DNA of 64,000 nucleotides from Xestospongia muta. Its lineage: Eukaryota; Porifera; Demospongiae; Haplosclerida; Petrosiidae. The stretch spans positions 21,334,245-21,398,244 of the forward strand of contig OY848917.1 of the NCBI GenBank assembly GCA_963693285.1. The letters run 5' to 3'. A program made the translations under genes and the position numbers. The notes beneath the pieces were generated by a model. The model did not search any database, had not been told where the DNA came from, and saw only the letters and a list, made by a program, of their open reading frames with translations. Of the stretch, positions 1 through 13,530 are shown one piece after another; the first letter of the stretch is position 1, and each line of letters opens with the position of its first letter.

Positions 1-3000
1 TACATATAGATACCACACAATCTAAAACAATTATGGTACACCTATACAAGCTTCCCATCATAGCTATTAAAAACTATTAATGTTAATAAAAACAATAGGG
101 TAACTAAATAACAACTTTCAATTCAAATGACTTAGAATTAATATTACATTATATCACACTTACCGACTATTATGTTTTAAACAACATATTTAGATGACAA
201 GTCATTACACCAACATAAATGTGAAAAATAAAACAATAAAGTAAACAAAATCACAACAACACATTCAATATATTTAAAATTTATACTACATTGTATCAAA
301 ATTATATCCTATTATATTGTAAAGGACACATTCAAATAAGTACTTACAAAAACATGAATGTGAAAATGAAAACAATACATTAAATAAAATGATAATAACT
401 CATACTAAAATATAGTTACAATATGCTTAAAATATAGGTAGAGAAACAACTTAGCAAGAAGATTCAAGTATTATTAGTGATACCCAATGTCATATCACAC
501 ACAGTTAGGGTTAATAAAATTCATTGCTGATATAGTTATCAGCTGTTAAAGGATGCACTTTAATGTCATTTGTGGCTTTTATAAGCTGCAATTACAATAT
601 AATCAATAAAATTGCAAATGTAAATACATATAGATATCACACAATCTAAAACAATTATGGTACACCCTTACAAGCTTCCCATCATAGCTATTAAAAACCA
701 TTAATGTTGATAAAAACAATAGGGTAACTAAATAACAACTTTCATGAAATGTAAGTAGTAAAACAACTTAGCAAAAAGATTTAAGCATTATTAGTGATAC
801 CTGATGTTGTATCACACACAGTTAGGGTTAATAAAATTCATTGCTGATATAGCTATCAGTAGTTAAAGAATGCACTTCAATGTCATTTGTGGCTTTCATA
901 AGGTGCAATTACAATATAATCAATAAAATTGCAAATGTGAATACATGTAGATACTACACAATACAAAACAATTATAGTACATCTTTATAAGCTTCCCATG
1001 AAAGCTATTAAAAACTATTAATGTTAATAAAAACAATAGGGTAACAAAATAACAACATTCAATTCAAAGACTTAGAATTAATACTACATTATATCACACT
1101 TACCCGCTATTATATTTTAAAAAACATATTCAGATGACAAGTCATCACACCAACATAAATGTGAAAAATAAAACAATAGAGTAAACAAAATCACAACAAC
1201 ACATTCAATATATTTAAAATTCATACTAGATTTAACAAAATTATATCCTATTACACTGTAAAGGACACATTCAAATAAGTACATACAAAAACATAAATGT
1301 GGAAATAAAAACAATACAGCAAATAAAAAAAAACAACAACTCGTTCAATAACCTCAAAATTCATACTAGAATATAGCTATAATATTCTTAAAATACAGAT
1401 AGAGAAACAACTTAGCAAGAAGATTCAAGTATTATTAGTGGTACTCAATGTCATATCACACGCAGTTAGGGTTAATAAAATTCATTGCTGATATAGTTAT
1501 CAGCAGTTAAAAGATGCACTTTAATGTCATTTGTGGCTTTCATAAGGTGCAATTACAATATAATCAATAAAATTGCAAATGGAAATACATATAGATACCA
1601 CACAATACAAATCAATTATAGTACATCCTTACAAGCTTTCTATTAAAGCTATTAAAGACTATTAATGTTAATAAAAACAATAGGGTAACAAAATAACAAC
1701 ATTCAATTCAAAAGACTTAGAATTAATACTACATTATATCACACTTACCTCCTATTATATTTTAAACAACATATTCAGATGACAAGTCATTACACCAACA
1801 TAAATGTGAAAAATAAAACAACAGAGTAAACAAAATCACAACAACACATTCAATATATTTAAAATTTATACTACATTATATCAAAATTATATCCTATTAT
1901 ATTGTAAAGGACACATTCAAATAAGTGCTTACAAAAACATAAATGTGGAAATGAAAACAATACAGTAAACAAAATGATAATAACTCATACTAGAATATAG
2001 CTACAATATGCTTAAAATATAGGTAGAGAAACACTTAGCAAAAAGATTCGAGTATTATTAGTGATACCCAATGTCGTATCACACACAGTTAGGGTTAATA
2101 AAATTCATTGCTGATATAGCTATCAGTAGTTAAAGAATGCACTTCAATGTCATTTGTGGCTTTCATAAGGTGCAATTACAATATAATCAATAAAATTGCA
2201 AATGTGAATACATGTAGATACTACACAATACAAAACAATTATAGTTCATCTTTATAAGCTTCCCATGAAAGCTATTAAAAACTATTAATGTTAATAAAAA
2301 CAATAGGGTAACAAAATAACAACATTCAATTCAAAAGACTTAGAATTAATACTACATTATATCACACTTACCTCCTATTATATTTTAACGCACATATTCA
2401 GATGACAAGTAATCACACCAACATAAATGTGAAAAACAAAACAATAAAGTAAACAAAATGATAATAACTCATACTAGAATATAGCTACAATATGTTTAAA
2501 ATATAGGTAGTGAAACAACTTAGCAAAAAGATTCAAGTATTATTAGTGATACCCGATGTCATATCACACATAGTTAGAGTTAATAAAATTCATTGCTGAT
2601 ATAGTTATCAGCTGTTAAAGGATGCACTTTAATGTCATTTGTGGCTTTCATAAGCTGCAATTACAATATAATCAATAAAATTGCAAATGTAAATACATGT
2701 AGATACCACACAATCTAAAACAATTATGGTACACCCTTACAAGCTTCCCATCATAGCTATTAAAAACCATTAATGTTAATAAAAACAATAGGGTAACTAA
2801 ATAACAACTTTCATCTCAAATGACTTAGAATTAATACTACATTATATCACACTTACCGACTATTATGTTTTAAACAACATATTCAGATGACAAGTCATCA
2901 CACACACATAAATGTGAAAAACAAAACAACAGAGTAAACAAAATCACAACAACACATTCAATATATTTAAAATTTATATTACATTGTATTAAAATTATAT

Positions 3001-6000
3001 CCTATTATATTGTAAAGGACACATTCAAATAAGTGCTTACAAAAACATGAATGTGAAAATGAAAACAATACGTTAAATAAAATGATAATAACTCATACTA
3101 AAATATAGTTACAATATGCTTAAAATATAGGTAGAGAAACAACTTAGCAAGAAGATTCAAGTATTATTAGTGATACCCGATGTCATATCACACACAGTTA
3201 GGGTTAATAAAATTCATTGCTGATATAGTTATCAGCTGTTAAAGGATGCACTTTAATGTCATTTGTGGCTTTCATAAGCTGCAATTACAATATAATCAAT
3301 AAAATTGCAAATGTAAATACATATAGATACCACACAATCTAAAACAATTATGGTACACCCTTACAAGCTTCCCATCAGAGGTATTAAAAACTATTAATGT
3401 TGATAAAAACAACAGGGTAACTAAATAACAACTTTCATCTCAAATGACTTAGAATTAATACTACATTATCTCACACTTACCCACTATTATGTTTTAAACA
3501 ACATATTCAGATGACAAGTCATCACACACACATAAATGTGAAAAACAAAACAATAGAGTAAACAAAATCACAACAACACATTCAACATATTTAAAATTTA
3601 TATTACATTGTATCAAAATTATATCCTATTATATTGTAAAGTACACATTCAAATAAGTACTTACAAAAACATAAATGTAAAAATGAAAACAATACAGCAA
3701 ATAAAATGACAACAACTCATTCAATAACCTCAAAATTCATACTAGAATATAGCTATAATATTCTTAAAATACAGGTAGAGAAACACTTAGTAAAAAGATT
3801 TAAGCATTATTAGTGATACCCCATGTCATATCACACACAGTTAGGGTTAATAAAATTCATTGCTGATATAGTTATCAGCTGTTAAAAGATGCACTTTAAT
3901 GTCATTTGTGGCTTTCATAAGCTGCAATTACAATAAAATGAATAAAATTGCAAATGTGAATATGTATAGATACCACACAATCTAAAACAATTATGGTACA
4001 CCTATACAAGCTTCCCATCATAGCTATTAAAAACTATTAATGTTAATAAAAACAATAGGGTAACTAAATAACAACTTTAAATTCAAATGACTTAGAATTA
4101 ATATTACATTATATCACACTTACCGACTATTATGTTTTAAACAACATATTCAGATGACAAGTCATTACACCAACATAAATGTGACAAATAAAACAATAAA
4201 GTAAACAAAATCACAACAACACATTCAATATATTTAAAATTTATACTACATTGTATCAAAATTATATCCTATTATATTGTAAAGGACACATTCAAATAAG
4301 TGCTTACAAAAACATGAATGTGAAAATGAAAACAATACATTAAATAAAATGATAATAACTCATACTAAAATATAGTTACAATATGCTTATAATATAGGTA
4401 GAAAAACAAATTAGCAAGAAGATTCAAGTATTATTAGTGATACCCAATGTCATATCACACATAGTTAGGGTTAATAAAATTCATTGCTGATATAGTTATC
4501 AGCTGTTAAAGGATGCACTTTAATGTCATTTGTGGCTTTCATAAGCTGCAATTACAATATAATCAATAAAATTGCAAATATGAATACATATAGATACCAC
4601 ACAATCTAAAACAATTATGGTAAACCCTTACAAGCTTCCCATCAGAGGTATTAAAAACTATTAATGTTGATAAAAACAATAGGGTAACTAAATAACAACT
4701 TTCATCTCAAATGACTTAGAATTAATACTACATTATATCACACTTACCGACTATTATGTTTTAAACAACATATTCAGATGACAAGTCATCACACACACAT
4801 AAATGTGAAAAACAAAACAATAGAGTAAACAAAATCACAACAAAACATTCAATATACTTAAAATTTATACTACATTGTATCAAAATTATATCCTTTTATA
4901 TTGTGAAGTACACAATCAAATAAGTACTTACAAAAACATAAATGTAAAAATGAAAACAATACAGCAAATAAAATGACAACAACTCGTTCAATAACCTCAA
5001 AATTCATACTAGAATATAGCTATAATATTCTTAAAATACAGGTAGAGAAACACTTAGCAAAAAGATTTAAGCATTATTAGTGATACCCCATGTCATATCA
5101 CACACAGTTAGGGTTAATAAAATTCATTGCTGATATAGTTATCAGCTGTTAAAAGATGCACTTTAATGTCATTTGTGGCTTTCATAAGCTGCAATTACAA
5201 TAAAATGAATAAAATTGCAAATGTGAATACGTATAGATACCACACAATCTAAAACAATTATGGTACACCTATACAAGCTTCCCATCATAGCTATTAAAAA
5301 CTATTAATGTTAATAAAAACAATAGGGTAACTAAATAACAACTTTCAATTCAAATGACTTAGAATTAATATTACATTATATCACACTTACCGACTATTAT
5401 GTTTTAAACAACATATTCAGATGACAAGTCATTACACCAACATAAATGTGAAAAATAAAACAATAAAGTAAACAAAATCACAACAACACATTCAATATAT
5501 TTAAAATTTATACTACATTGTATCAAAATTATATCCTATTATATTGTAAAGGACACATTCAAATAAGTGCTTACAAAAACATGAATGTGAAAATGAAAAC
5601 AATACGTTAAACAAAATGATAATAACTCATACTAAAATATAGTTACAATATGCTTAAAATATAGGTAGAGAAACAACTTAGCAAGAAGATTCAAGTATTA
5701 TTAGTGATACCCAATGTCATATCACACACAGTTAGGGTTAATAAAATGCATTGCTGATATAGTTATCAGCTGTTAAAGGATGCACTTTAATGTCATTTGT
5801 GGCTTTCATAAGCTGCAATTACAATATAATCAATAAAATTGCAAATGTAAATACATATAGATACCACACAATCTAAAACAATTATGGTACACCCTTACAA
5901 GCTTCCCATCAGAGGTATTAAAAACTATTAATGTTGATAAAAACAATAGGGTAACTAAATAACAACTTTCATCTCAAATGACTTAGAATTAATACTACAT

Positions 6001-8700
6001 TATCTCACACTTACCCACTATTATGTTTTAAACAACATATTCAGATGACAAGTCATCACACACACATAAATGTGAAAAATAAAACAATAGAGTAAACAAA
6101 ATCACAACAACACATTCAATATACTTAAAATTTATACTACATTGTATCAAAATTATATCCTTTTATATTGTAAAGTACACAATCAAATAAGTACTTACAA
6201 AAACATAAATGTAAAAATGAAAACAATACAGCAAATAAAATGACAACAACTCGTTCAATAACCTCAAAATTCATACTAGAATATAGCTATAATATTCTTA
6301 AAATACAGGTAGAGAAACACTTAGCAAAAAGATTTAAGCATTATTAGTGATACCCCATGTCATATCACACACAGTTAGGGTTAATAAAATTCATTGCTGA
6401 TATAGTTATCAGCTGTTAAAGGATGCACTTTAATGTCATTTGTGGCTTTCATAAGCTGCAATTACAATATAATCAATAAAATTGCAAATGTAAATACATA
6501 TAGATACCACACAATCTAAAACAATTATGGTACACCCTTACAAGCTTCCCATCATAGCTATTAAAAACTATTAATGTTGATAAAAACAATAGGGTAACTA
6601 AATAACAACTTTCATCTCAAATGACTTAGAATTAATACTACATTATATCACACTTACCCACTTTTATGTTTTAAACAACATATTCAGATGACAAGTCATC
6701 ACACACACATAAATGTGAAAAACAAACAACAAAGTAAACAAAATCACAACAACACATTCAATATATTTAAAATTTATATTACATTGTATCAAAATTATAT
6801 CCTATTATATTGTAAAGTACACATTCAAATAAGTACTTACAAAAACATAAATGTAAAAAGGAAAACAATACAGCAAATAAAATGACAACAACTCATTCAA
6901 TAACCTCAAAATTCATACTAGAATATAGCTATAATATTCTTAAAATACAGGTAGAGAAACACTTAGCAAAAAGATTTAAGCATTATTAGTGATACCCCAT
7001 GTCATATCACACACAGTTAGGGTTAATAAAATTCATTGCTGATATAGTTATCAGCTGTTAAAAGATGCACTTTAATGTCATTTGTGGCTTTCATAAGCTG
7101 CAATTACAATAAAATGAATAAAATTGCAAATGTGAATACATATAGATACCACACAATCTAAAACAATTATGGTACACCTATACAAGCTTCCCATCATAGC
7201 TATTAAAAACTATTAATGTTAATAAAAACAATAGGGTAACTAAATAACAACTTTCAATTCAAATGACTTAGAATTAATATTACATTATATCACACTTACC
7301 GACTATTATGTTTTAAACAACATATTCAGATGACAAGTCATTACACCAACATAAATGTGAAAAATAAAACAATAAAGTAAACAAAATCACAACAACACAT
7401 TCAATATATTTAAAATTTATATTACATTGTATCAAAATTATATCCTATTATATTGTAAAGGACACATTCAAATAAGTGCTTACAAAAACATGAATGTGAA
7501 AATGAAAACAATACATTAAATAAAATGATAATAACTCATACTAAAATATAGTTACAATATGCTTAAAATATAGGTAGAGAAACAACTTAGCAAGAAGATT
7601 CAAGTATTATTAGTGATACTCAATGTCATATCACACACAGTTAGGGTTAATAAAATTCATTGCTGATATAGTTTTCAGCTGTTAAAGGATGCACTTTAAT
7701 GTCATTTGTGGCTTTCATAAGCTGCAATTACAATATAATCAATAAAATTGCAAATATAAATACATATAGATACCACACAATCTAAAACAATTATGGTACA
7801 CCCTTACAAGCTTCCCATCAGAGGTATTAAAAACTATTAATGTTGATAAAAACAATAGGGTAACTAAATAACAACTTTCATCTCAAATGACTTAGAATTA
7901 ATATTACATTATATCACACTTACCGACTATTATGTTTTAAACAACATATTCAGATGACAAGTCATCACACACACATAAATGTGAAAAACAAAACAATAGA
8001 GTAAACAAAATCACAACAAAACATTCAATATATTTAAAATTTATACTACATTGTATCAAAATTTTATCCTTTTATATTGTAAAGTACACAATCAAATAAG
8101 TACTTACAAAAACATAAATGTAAAAATGAAAACAATACAGCAAATAAAATGACAACAACTCGTTCAATAACCTCAAAATTCAAACTAGAATATAGCTATA
8201 ATATTCTTAAAATACAGGTAGAGAAACAACTTAGCAAGAAGATTTAAGCATTATTAGTGATACCCCATGTCATATCACACACAGTTAGGGTTAATAAAAT
8301 TCATTGCTGATATAGTTATCAGCTGTTAAAGGATGCACTTTAATGTCATTTGTGGCTTTCATAAGCTGCAATTACAATATAATGAATAAAATTGCAAATG
8401 TGAATACGTATAGATACCACACAATACAAAACAATTATAGTACACCCTTACAAGCTTCCCATCATAGCTATTAAAACTATTAATGTTAATAAAAACAATA
8501 GGGTAACTAAATAACAATTTTCAATTCAAATGACTTAGAATTAATATTACATTATATCACACTTACCGACTATTATATTTTAAACAACATATTCAGATGA
8601 CAAGTAATCACACCAACATAAATGTAAAAAATAAAACAATAGAGTAAACAAAATCACAACAACACATTCAATATACTTAGAATTCATACTACATTGTATT
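1..8700. repeat. Satellite array, ~625/~643 bp units in higher-order arrangement
   Basis: A unit beginning near TACATATAGATACCACAC recurs at about 1, 626, 942, 1587, 2212, 2693, 3318, 3960, 4585, 5228, 5851, 6495, 7138, 7762 and 8405. Most spacings are either 623-625 or 642-645 bp. Two units are shortened, to ~316 and ~481 bp. Units of the two lengths carry different diagnostic variants: the short form has CCTATACAAGCTT and CATTACACCAACAT, the long form has CAGAGGTATT and TCACACACACAT. From 3318 to 8405 they mostly alternate, giving a ~1,268 bp dimer, with one doubled long unit at 5851-7138. Each unit carries a HindIII site in ACAAGCTTCCC and contains ~140 bp subrepeats that start at AAAACAATA. 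No convincing coding capacity was seen. Short open frames inside it are chance. Confidence 0.95.
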
Positions 8701-9190
8701 TAAATTACATCTTATTGTATTGTAAAGGACACGTTTAGATGATAAGTAATAATAGCTACATACATGTGGAAACAAAAAGCAATAACGTAAACAAAATGAC
8801 AATAACACATTTAATGTGCTCATAATTTATGCTAGGCTATAGCTATAAAATGCTCACAATATAGTTAAAAAGGAAAACATAGCAAGAAGCTTCAAGTCTT
8901 ATTACTAATAGATATCTAATGTCATAGCAATCACAGTTAGGATTACGAAATCCATTGCTTATACAGAAATTGGCAGTTACAAGATGCATACACTTTAATG
9001 TCATTTCTTGCTCTCATAGGTTACATATAACATTATAATAAATAAAATTGCAAAATGGATACACATAGATACCACATAATCCAAAACAATTATAGTACAG
9101 CCTGCCAAGCCTCACATGCAAGGTTTAAAAACAACTAATGTCAAATCAAACAATAGAGTAAATAAAATAACAACATTCAATTCAAAAGAC
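8701..9190. repeat. Diverged edge of the satellite array
   Basis: The satellite motifs persist (ACATAGATACCACATAATCC, CAATAGAGTAAATAAAATAACAACATTCAATTC) but with many substitutions. Similarity stops near ACCGAGTTTGTG at about 9,190. Gradual decay at an array margin is typical of satellite DNA that is no longer homogenised. Confidence 0.8.
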
Positions 9191-9879
9191 ACCGAGTTTG
9201 TGTACTCAGGATATACTATACAACAGACTATTGCTATAACTTATAACAATTAATAATGAAATTAGATATGGATGTCTAATCAAGCTAGATATAGCTAATT
9301 CAACTACCAATGTACACTAAGTATTCCGGTGTCTTCATTTCCAGAATACAAGTAACTTTGATTTCCTTAAGCTTAACAAACAGGAACAATGGTTACTATA
9401 GAACACCTTAAGTCTACTAAAATATAGAACAGGCCTCGTGGTAGAATAGAATACTGATTTACTGACCTCTCTTTACATTTATCACCTCTCTTACATCCTC
9501 ATTAATATAATCTTAACTAATTAAGGCATAAAAATGGCTTACTACTTCAAGCTCTGTAAAAATTACTACTTTCATTCTTAAACCACTTGAAATAAAAATT
9601 CTAAAACCATATACTTTATGTAAAAACATAAATGTCTGTATAAAATAATCTTTAAACTCTTCTAGTTTTGTAATTAATTTGGCACAAACAAAACAATAAC
9701 AAGAAAGAAGAAAAACATTGTGCTGCCCTTACACAGGTGCTATCACCTGCTTTATATACTTCTTAGAGTTAGGTAAAGTAGTCTTATATCGTTACCATAT
9801 CTATGCTATATCTTCTCTAATAGTTACTATCCATTCACATAACTTAAACAATACAGTTCATTCTCATCATCTCAATTAC
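9191..9879. other. Unassigned intergenic or intronic sequence
   Basis: AT-rich single-copy-looking sequence. I see no conserved exon, RNA gene or terminal repeat here. It lies 3' of the ankyrin exon at 9,880 on the minus strand, so it may be intron or 3' flank of that gene. Confidence 0.5.
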
Positions 9880-10524
9880 CTCAATAACAACATTGACATC
9901 AACATTATGGTTGAGTAATACTTCAATGATGTCTCTATGTCCTTTAGAACTTGCATAATGAAGAGTTGTCCATCCTCTCTATTAGAGAAAACACACAAAC
10001 AATCAACTGTAAAGTGTAACTACTAACACTCTATATTTCTTATATTTCTGCACTTTGTCATTAACATTATAACATATTATGTACATAAATTTGTCTACAT
10101 GTAAGTATTACTGTAGATGTAGGACATGACTATATCTAATACTAGTAAGCCTTTATTACTTAATTAGGTTTTTTAAAGACTAATTCGTGCAAGATGGGTT
10201 AACGTATATACAATGTAATATGAGGGACTGATAAACAAGATGCAAACAGAAAATTATTACAATTTAGGCCTGTATTTTCATATGGCTCTCTAATTATATT
10301 ATTTACAAGTTTAACTAACATCATCTCTTTCTGACAATAATTGTATCTCACAAACTATAGGTATCATCTTCTCCTTCCAATATTTATCATCTTTGGAATA
10401 TACATAGATCTTAATAATGAAATAGACTTACTTCATCTGTAATATATACATTGGCTCCTCTAACAAGAGTATCTTTTACACCTGACAAATCTCCTTTCTT
10501 AGCAAATTCAATTAGACTTTTATT
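9880..10524 (-). CDS. Ankyrin-repeat gene fragment, two exons
   Basis: Two minus-strand exons are visible. The first in transcript order is 10,432-10,524 (31 codons, phase 0, GTAAGT donor). It reads like the entry repeat of an ankyrin domain, with KKGDLSGVKDTLVRGANV. The second is 9,880-9,978 (33 codons, phase 0, acceptor CTAATAG, donor GTAATT). It is a textbook ankyrin repeat with GWTTLHYASSKGH and VLLNHNVDVN. Lengths, phases and wording match exons 59,428-59,520 and 58,706-58,804 of the death-domain gene, so this is probably a paralogue. Ankyrin repeats are protein-binding scaffolds. No partner domain is visible: downstream (below 9,880) there is only ~700 bp before the satellite. Whether it is a live gene running into the satellite or a fragment cannot be told. 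Confidence 0.75.
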
Positions 10525-11217
10525 CTATTGCAAAAACAAAAACACTAAATGTAAACTAGCATTTCCATAAACTTAAAGACACTTTTTAATAAATATTTCT
10601 AGCAACTTTTTATTTCATTTATTTTAATGATATCTTGCAGTATAAATATTTGTACAAAACATAGAGCAGTACACCTATTCATTTAGTAATGAAAAGTTTG
10701 TGTATTATATATGAAGAGAAACATATTCAATAATATGCAAAAACCTGTTTCACTCAGGGATATATATCAGGCTAAAAGCAAGCTAACTTACATCATTCAA
10801 TTATCTTATTACATCATTTAATGTATAAAAAACTTAACAGATACTCCATATAAATAACATTCCATAACTGGTTGTTGTCTTATGCAGTATGGATATGAGT
10901 ATCATATATGTACTTTATAAACTGTAAAAAGATAGAAAAGAATATCTTAAAACAACAATAACTGAAACAAAACAATTAAAAACACAATATAGTGGTCACA
11001 AATGTCATGTATTTCTCCCAATAATTGGGACAAAATTAATATTTTCTGTAATGTCACAATTAATAATTTCTTTAGCATTGTTTACTTGATAAAAAAGAGA
11101 TAGCAGTTCAGTTAATTTAGCAAAGCTTATACACATAGCTATATATATGAAATTTTTATAGAAAGACAATAATTACAATAACCAGAAACAGTAATCATCA
11201 ACTCAGATTTATACATT
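10525..11217. other. Unassigned AT-rich sequence
   Basis: No exon-like open stretch with splice signals, no RNA gene and no repeat could be supported. It may be an upstream intron of the ankyrin gene fragment on the minus strand. Confidence 0.45.
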
Positions 11218-11640
11218 ATCATCCATCCTTAATATTAACCATATAATACTATGACATTTCATGAACTATAAGCTGTAATGTGAATTCCTGTCGAGCACAT
11301 AAATCAGTATATTTGAGATAATTTTTTACTCATTTACGATCACATGTCTTCACTCAATATTACTTTTATACGAGTATAGGTGTATAGTACTTCTGAGTTG
11401 ATTGTGAGACTATTATTTTAACACCCGATAAAAACTAGTTAATACTTTAACTACATACTTTGCGGTATTGCTCAAAATGAATAACAAAGCGAAGGCAGCT
11501 TGACTATTGCAGTGTTATTGTGTCACTTTATAATCAACAAATAATATGTATATCTATCTATCATTCTATATATATATATATAGATAGATAGATATAGATA
11601 TATATACAAATATATATACAAATATATATATAAACAATGC
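11218..11640 (+). repeat. Left arm of a long inverted repeat pair
   Basis: From ATCCTTAATATTAA through GAACTATAAGCTGTAATGTG, TTTGAGATAATTTTTTACTC and CAAAATGAATAACAAA to a TA/GATA-rich microsatellite (about 11,564-11,640), this stretch matches the reverse complement of 16,530-17,066. It has scattered mismatches and small indels. Both arms end internally in TA-rich microsatellites. It could be one end of a 5.85 kb element or simply one of two dispersed repeat copies in opposite orientation. Confidence 0.75.
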
Positions 11641-12256
11641 ATGTATTGTTTGAGAATGACCAGGGCATGGATCAGGCACAACATCAATGTTTTCAATCAT
11701 GGTGAAATAAAGATGGCAAGCATTACATTTCATAAACATAAAGTTTGCTTGTTTAAGTACATTCATGATTTTTATATATAGACTATATACAGTGCAAATA
11801 TTTAAACTTGACTCACTTGAGACAACTATTATACACATTACAGAATGAAATTTATCAATGTGTATTAGCTATACAGTAAATTGATGTTTATAGTAAAATC
11901 TGCTAAATATATGTGCCTCAATAAATCTAAATTGTTCTAGGGTATTGTATGTTTTTTTGCTATTTTTAGTCTTATAATAGAATAATGTATGGTTATGTCT
12001 ATTTATGTTAACATAGCCAGTGTGATAGACCACTGATAGTTATCAACTATGATATAACAAATATTTTCATTGACAACCTTCAAATTTTACATGTAGTTTT
12101 AGGTATTCATTTTCAGTAATAACCATAAGTTATTACAGTATACAAGTACCATACATAGAAGTATGACAGTGTTGTATTACACAGCAGATAATCCATAAGA
12201 ATCATTAGCTTTGAAAGCTTTGTAACTCCTGGCATTGGGATTCTTTAACACAGGGT
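11641..12256. other. Unassigned sequence inside the inverted-repeat block
   Basis: No supported gene. It precedes the RecQ-like open frame, which has an in-frame stop near 12,250. Confidence 0.4.
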
Positions 12257-12716
12257 AAAAAATTCTGGAGCAACAAGTAAATTTTTTAAAAAAGGTAATT
12301 AGTGCATTTATTTCTGAAGAAATAAATGCACTAATTAGTGCATTTATTTCTGGGAATGATGTTTTCTGTTGTCTTCCAACCGGATATGGGAAGTCACTAT
12401 GCTATTCCATTCTACCAAAGGTTTATGATCGTATTCGTAATGTTAAAGGGTTATCAATTGTATTATGTGTATCACCACTAGTTGCATTAATGATGGATCA
12501 GAAAAAATATATTGAGATTGGGATATCTGCTGAGTTTATATCTGAAAGTTATTGTGATATTGAAAAAATTCTAGGCATCAAGGAAGGTACCAGCCAGTTA
12601 ATTTTTATGAGCCCAGAGTCATTACTAAATAACAGGCAGTGGAGAGGTGTACTACTAAGTCGAGTTTTGACAGATAATCTTGTTTGTATTGCTATTGTGA
12701 GTAATAGTAGTGCATG
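12257..12716 (+). pseudogene. RecQ-family helicase fragment, N-terminal part of the ATPase core
   Basis: The frame shows the Walker A motif LPTGYGKSLCYS, then motif Ia VSPLVALMMDQ, then a conserved MSPESLL stretch. All are typical of RecQ superfamily 2 DNA helicases, ATP-driven 3'-5' unwinding enzymes. It stops after ...DNLVCIAIV, exactly where the DEAH box should follow, so the second half of the first RecA domain and everything after it are missing. An upstream stop and an internal ~19 bp inverted and direct duplication (12,297-12,351) near the start also argue against a working gene. No splice donor that would lead to the DEAH exon was convincingly found downstream. Best read as a truncated copy. 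A multi-exon gene with a distant next exon is the alternative. Confidence 0.75.
12297..12351. repeat. Perfect 19 bp hairpin plus direct copy
   Basis: AATTAGTGCATTTATTTCT at 12,297-12,315 is followed after 2 bp by its exact reverse complement (12,318-12,336). It appears again in direct orientation at 12,333-12,351. The structure lies inside the RecQ-like frame and makes the peptide ISAFIS appear twice. Confidence 0.9.
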
Positions 12717-12741
12717 AATGCTGGACAATGGGTTTCAATCT

Positions 12742-12995
12742 CTAACCACACATGTTCCCATGTGAATCTTTTGTTTTCATTTGTAAAATTGATGAATGCT
12801 TATCAGATGTTAGCATTTTCATCTCATTTTTTAATTCAATGGCAACAAGACTAAAAATGTGTTCCCTTAGTGTGAGATTCTCCATTACTGATCTAGCAAT
12901 AGATAGCTGTTTGCCTCAACTGATACCTTTTCTAAGCCTTTTTAAGGAATTACTAAGCTCTGACACTTTTGGCTTAGACTGATATCCAACTAAAC
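12742..12995 (-). pseudogene. Unrecognised exon-like remnant with one internal stop
   Basis: After an acceptor (TTATACAG at the right edge) an 84-codon frame runs to a TAG at 12,742. It is interrupted once by TGA (after LKRLRKGIS). It contains KPKVSELSNSLKRLRKG and MENLTLREHIFSLVAIEL, lysine-rich and predicted helical, with no motif I can name. Apart from that one stop it is open well beyond chance in this AT-rich DNA, so it probably derives from a real exon, perhaps of the same gene as the tandem exons at 13,225-13,530. Confidence 0.4.
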
Positions 12996-13224
12996 CTGTA
13001 TAATAACAATATAACTAGTCTATGCAGCACACATAAAACTCATAGCAACTTGGGGTGAGTGCTGCTTTTCTCTTAGAAAGTCATCACGGGCTCTCTTAGT
13101 TGCCTTCATGAATGTACTATCAAAATTCTTTCTTTGAGGAGTTTATACACAAGCAATATCATTATTTTCAACAACTTTCTATATGTTGTAAGACTTTACC
13201 AACACTTAAAACTTAGTATCTTAC

Positions 13225-13530
13225 CAGAGGTGTATACGATTCCTCAGGAGGATTAGGTGTCCTCTTTTTAGGAGGAGTCGCCATAGCAACATCTTCATTA
13301 TTTCTACTTCGTTTCTATAGAAAAAAGTGACATTGATTTCCCTATAATATTTATAATTTATAATGTTGTTTTACCTGTGGCACATGATATTGAGCGGTGT
13401 CTGCTCTTACATCTGCAAAGATTGACTGAGATGATACCTGAGTTGTATTATGCAATTCTAAAGGAGGGTCAGGTGTTATTTTTTGGGGTGAAGTCTGCAT
13501 AATAATGTCTTCTGCATCTCTAGCTCTTTT
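13225..13530 (-). CDS. Two tandem related exons, basic and proline-rich
   Basis: Exon 13,375-13,530 (52 codons) and exon 13,225-13,314 (30 codons) are both phase 0 with GT donors (GTAAAA, GTAAGA) and AG acceptors. They share a motif: KRARDAEDIIMQTSPQKITP in the first, KRSRNNEDVAMATPPKKRTP in the second. The second therefore looks like an internal exon duplication of the first. The peptide resembles a nuclear-localisation-like basic patch followed by TPPKK/PP segments and is likely disordered. I do not recognise the protein. A further KRARDDFLREKQHSP stretch lies at about 13,030-13,140 on the same strand and may be another related exon. Confidence 0.5.

Noticed and set aside
481..520. TTAGGGTTA in every satellite unit as an interstitial telomere
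   Set aside because: Only one and a half telomere-like repeats per unit with no tandem TTAGGG run. It is a fixed word of the satellite.
6688..6885. Short plus- and minus-strand frames within the satellite (also 1,117-1,314)
   Set aside because: Not conserved between satellite units and of biased composition.
1..8700. CRISPR-like array
   Set aside because: Units are over 600 bp, AT-rich and adjacent without unique spacers in a eukaryotic context.
11566..11838. 90-codon minus-strand frame
   Set aside because: Its end is microsatellite-derived, there is no recognisable domain and no splice context.
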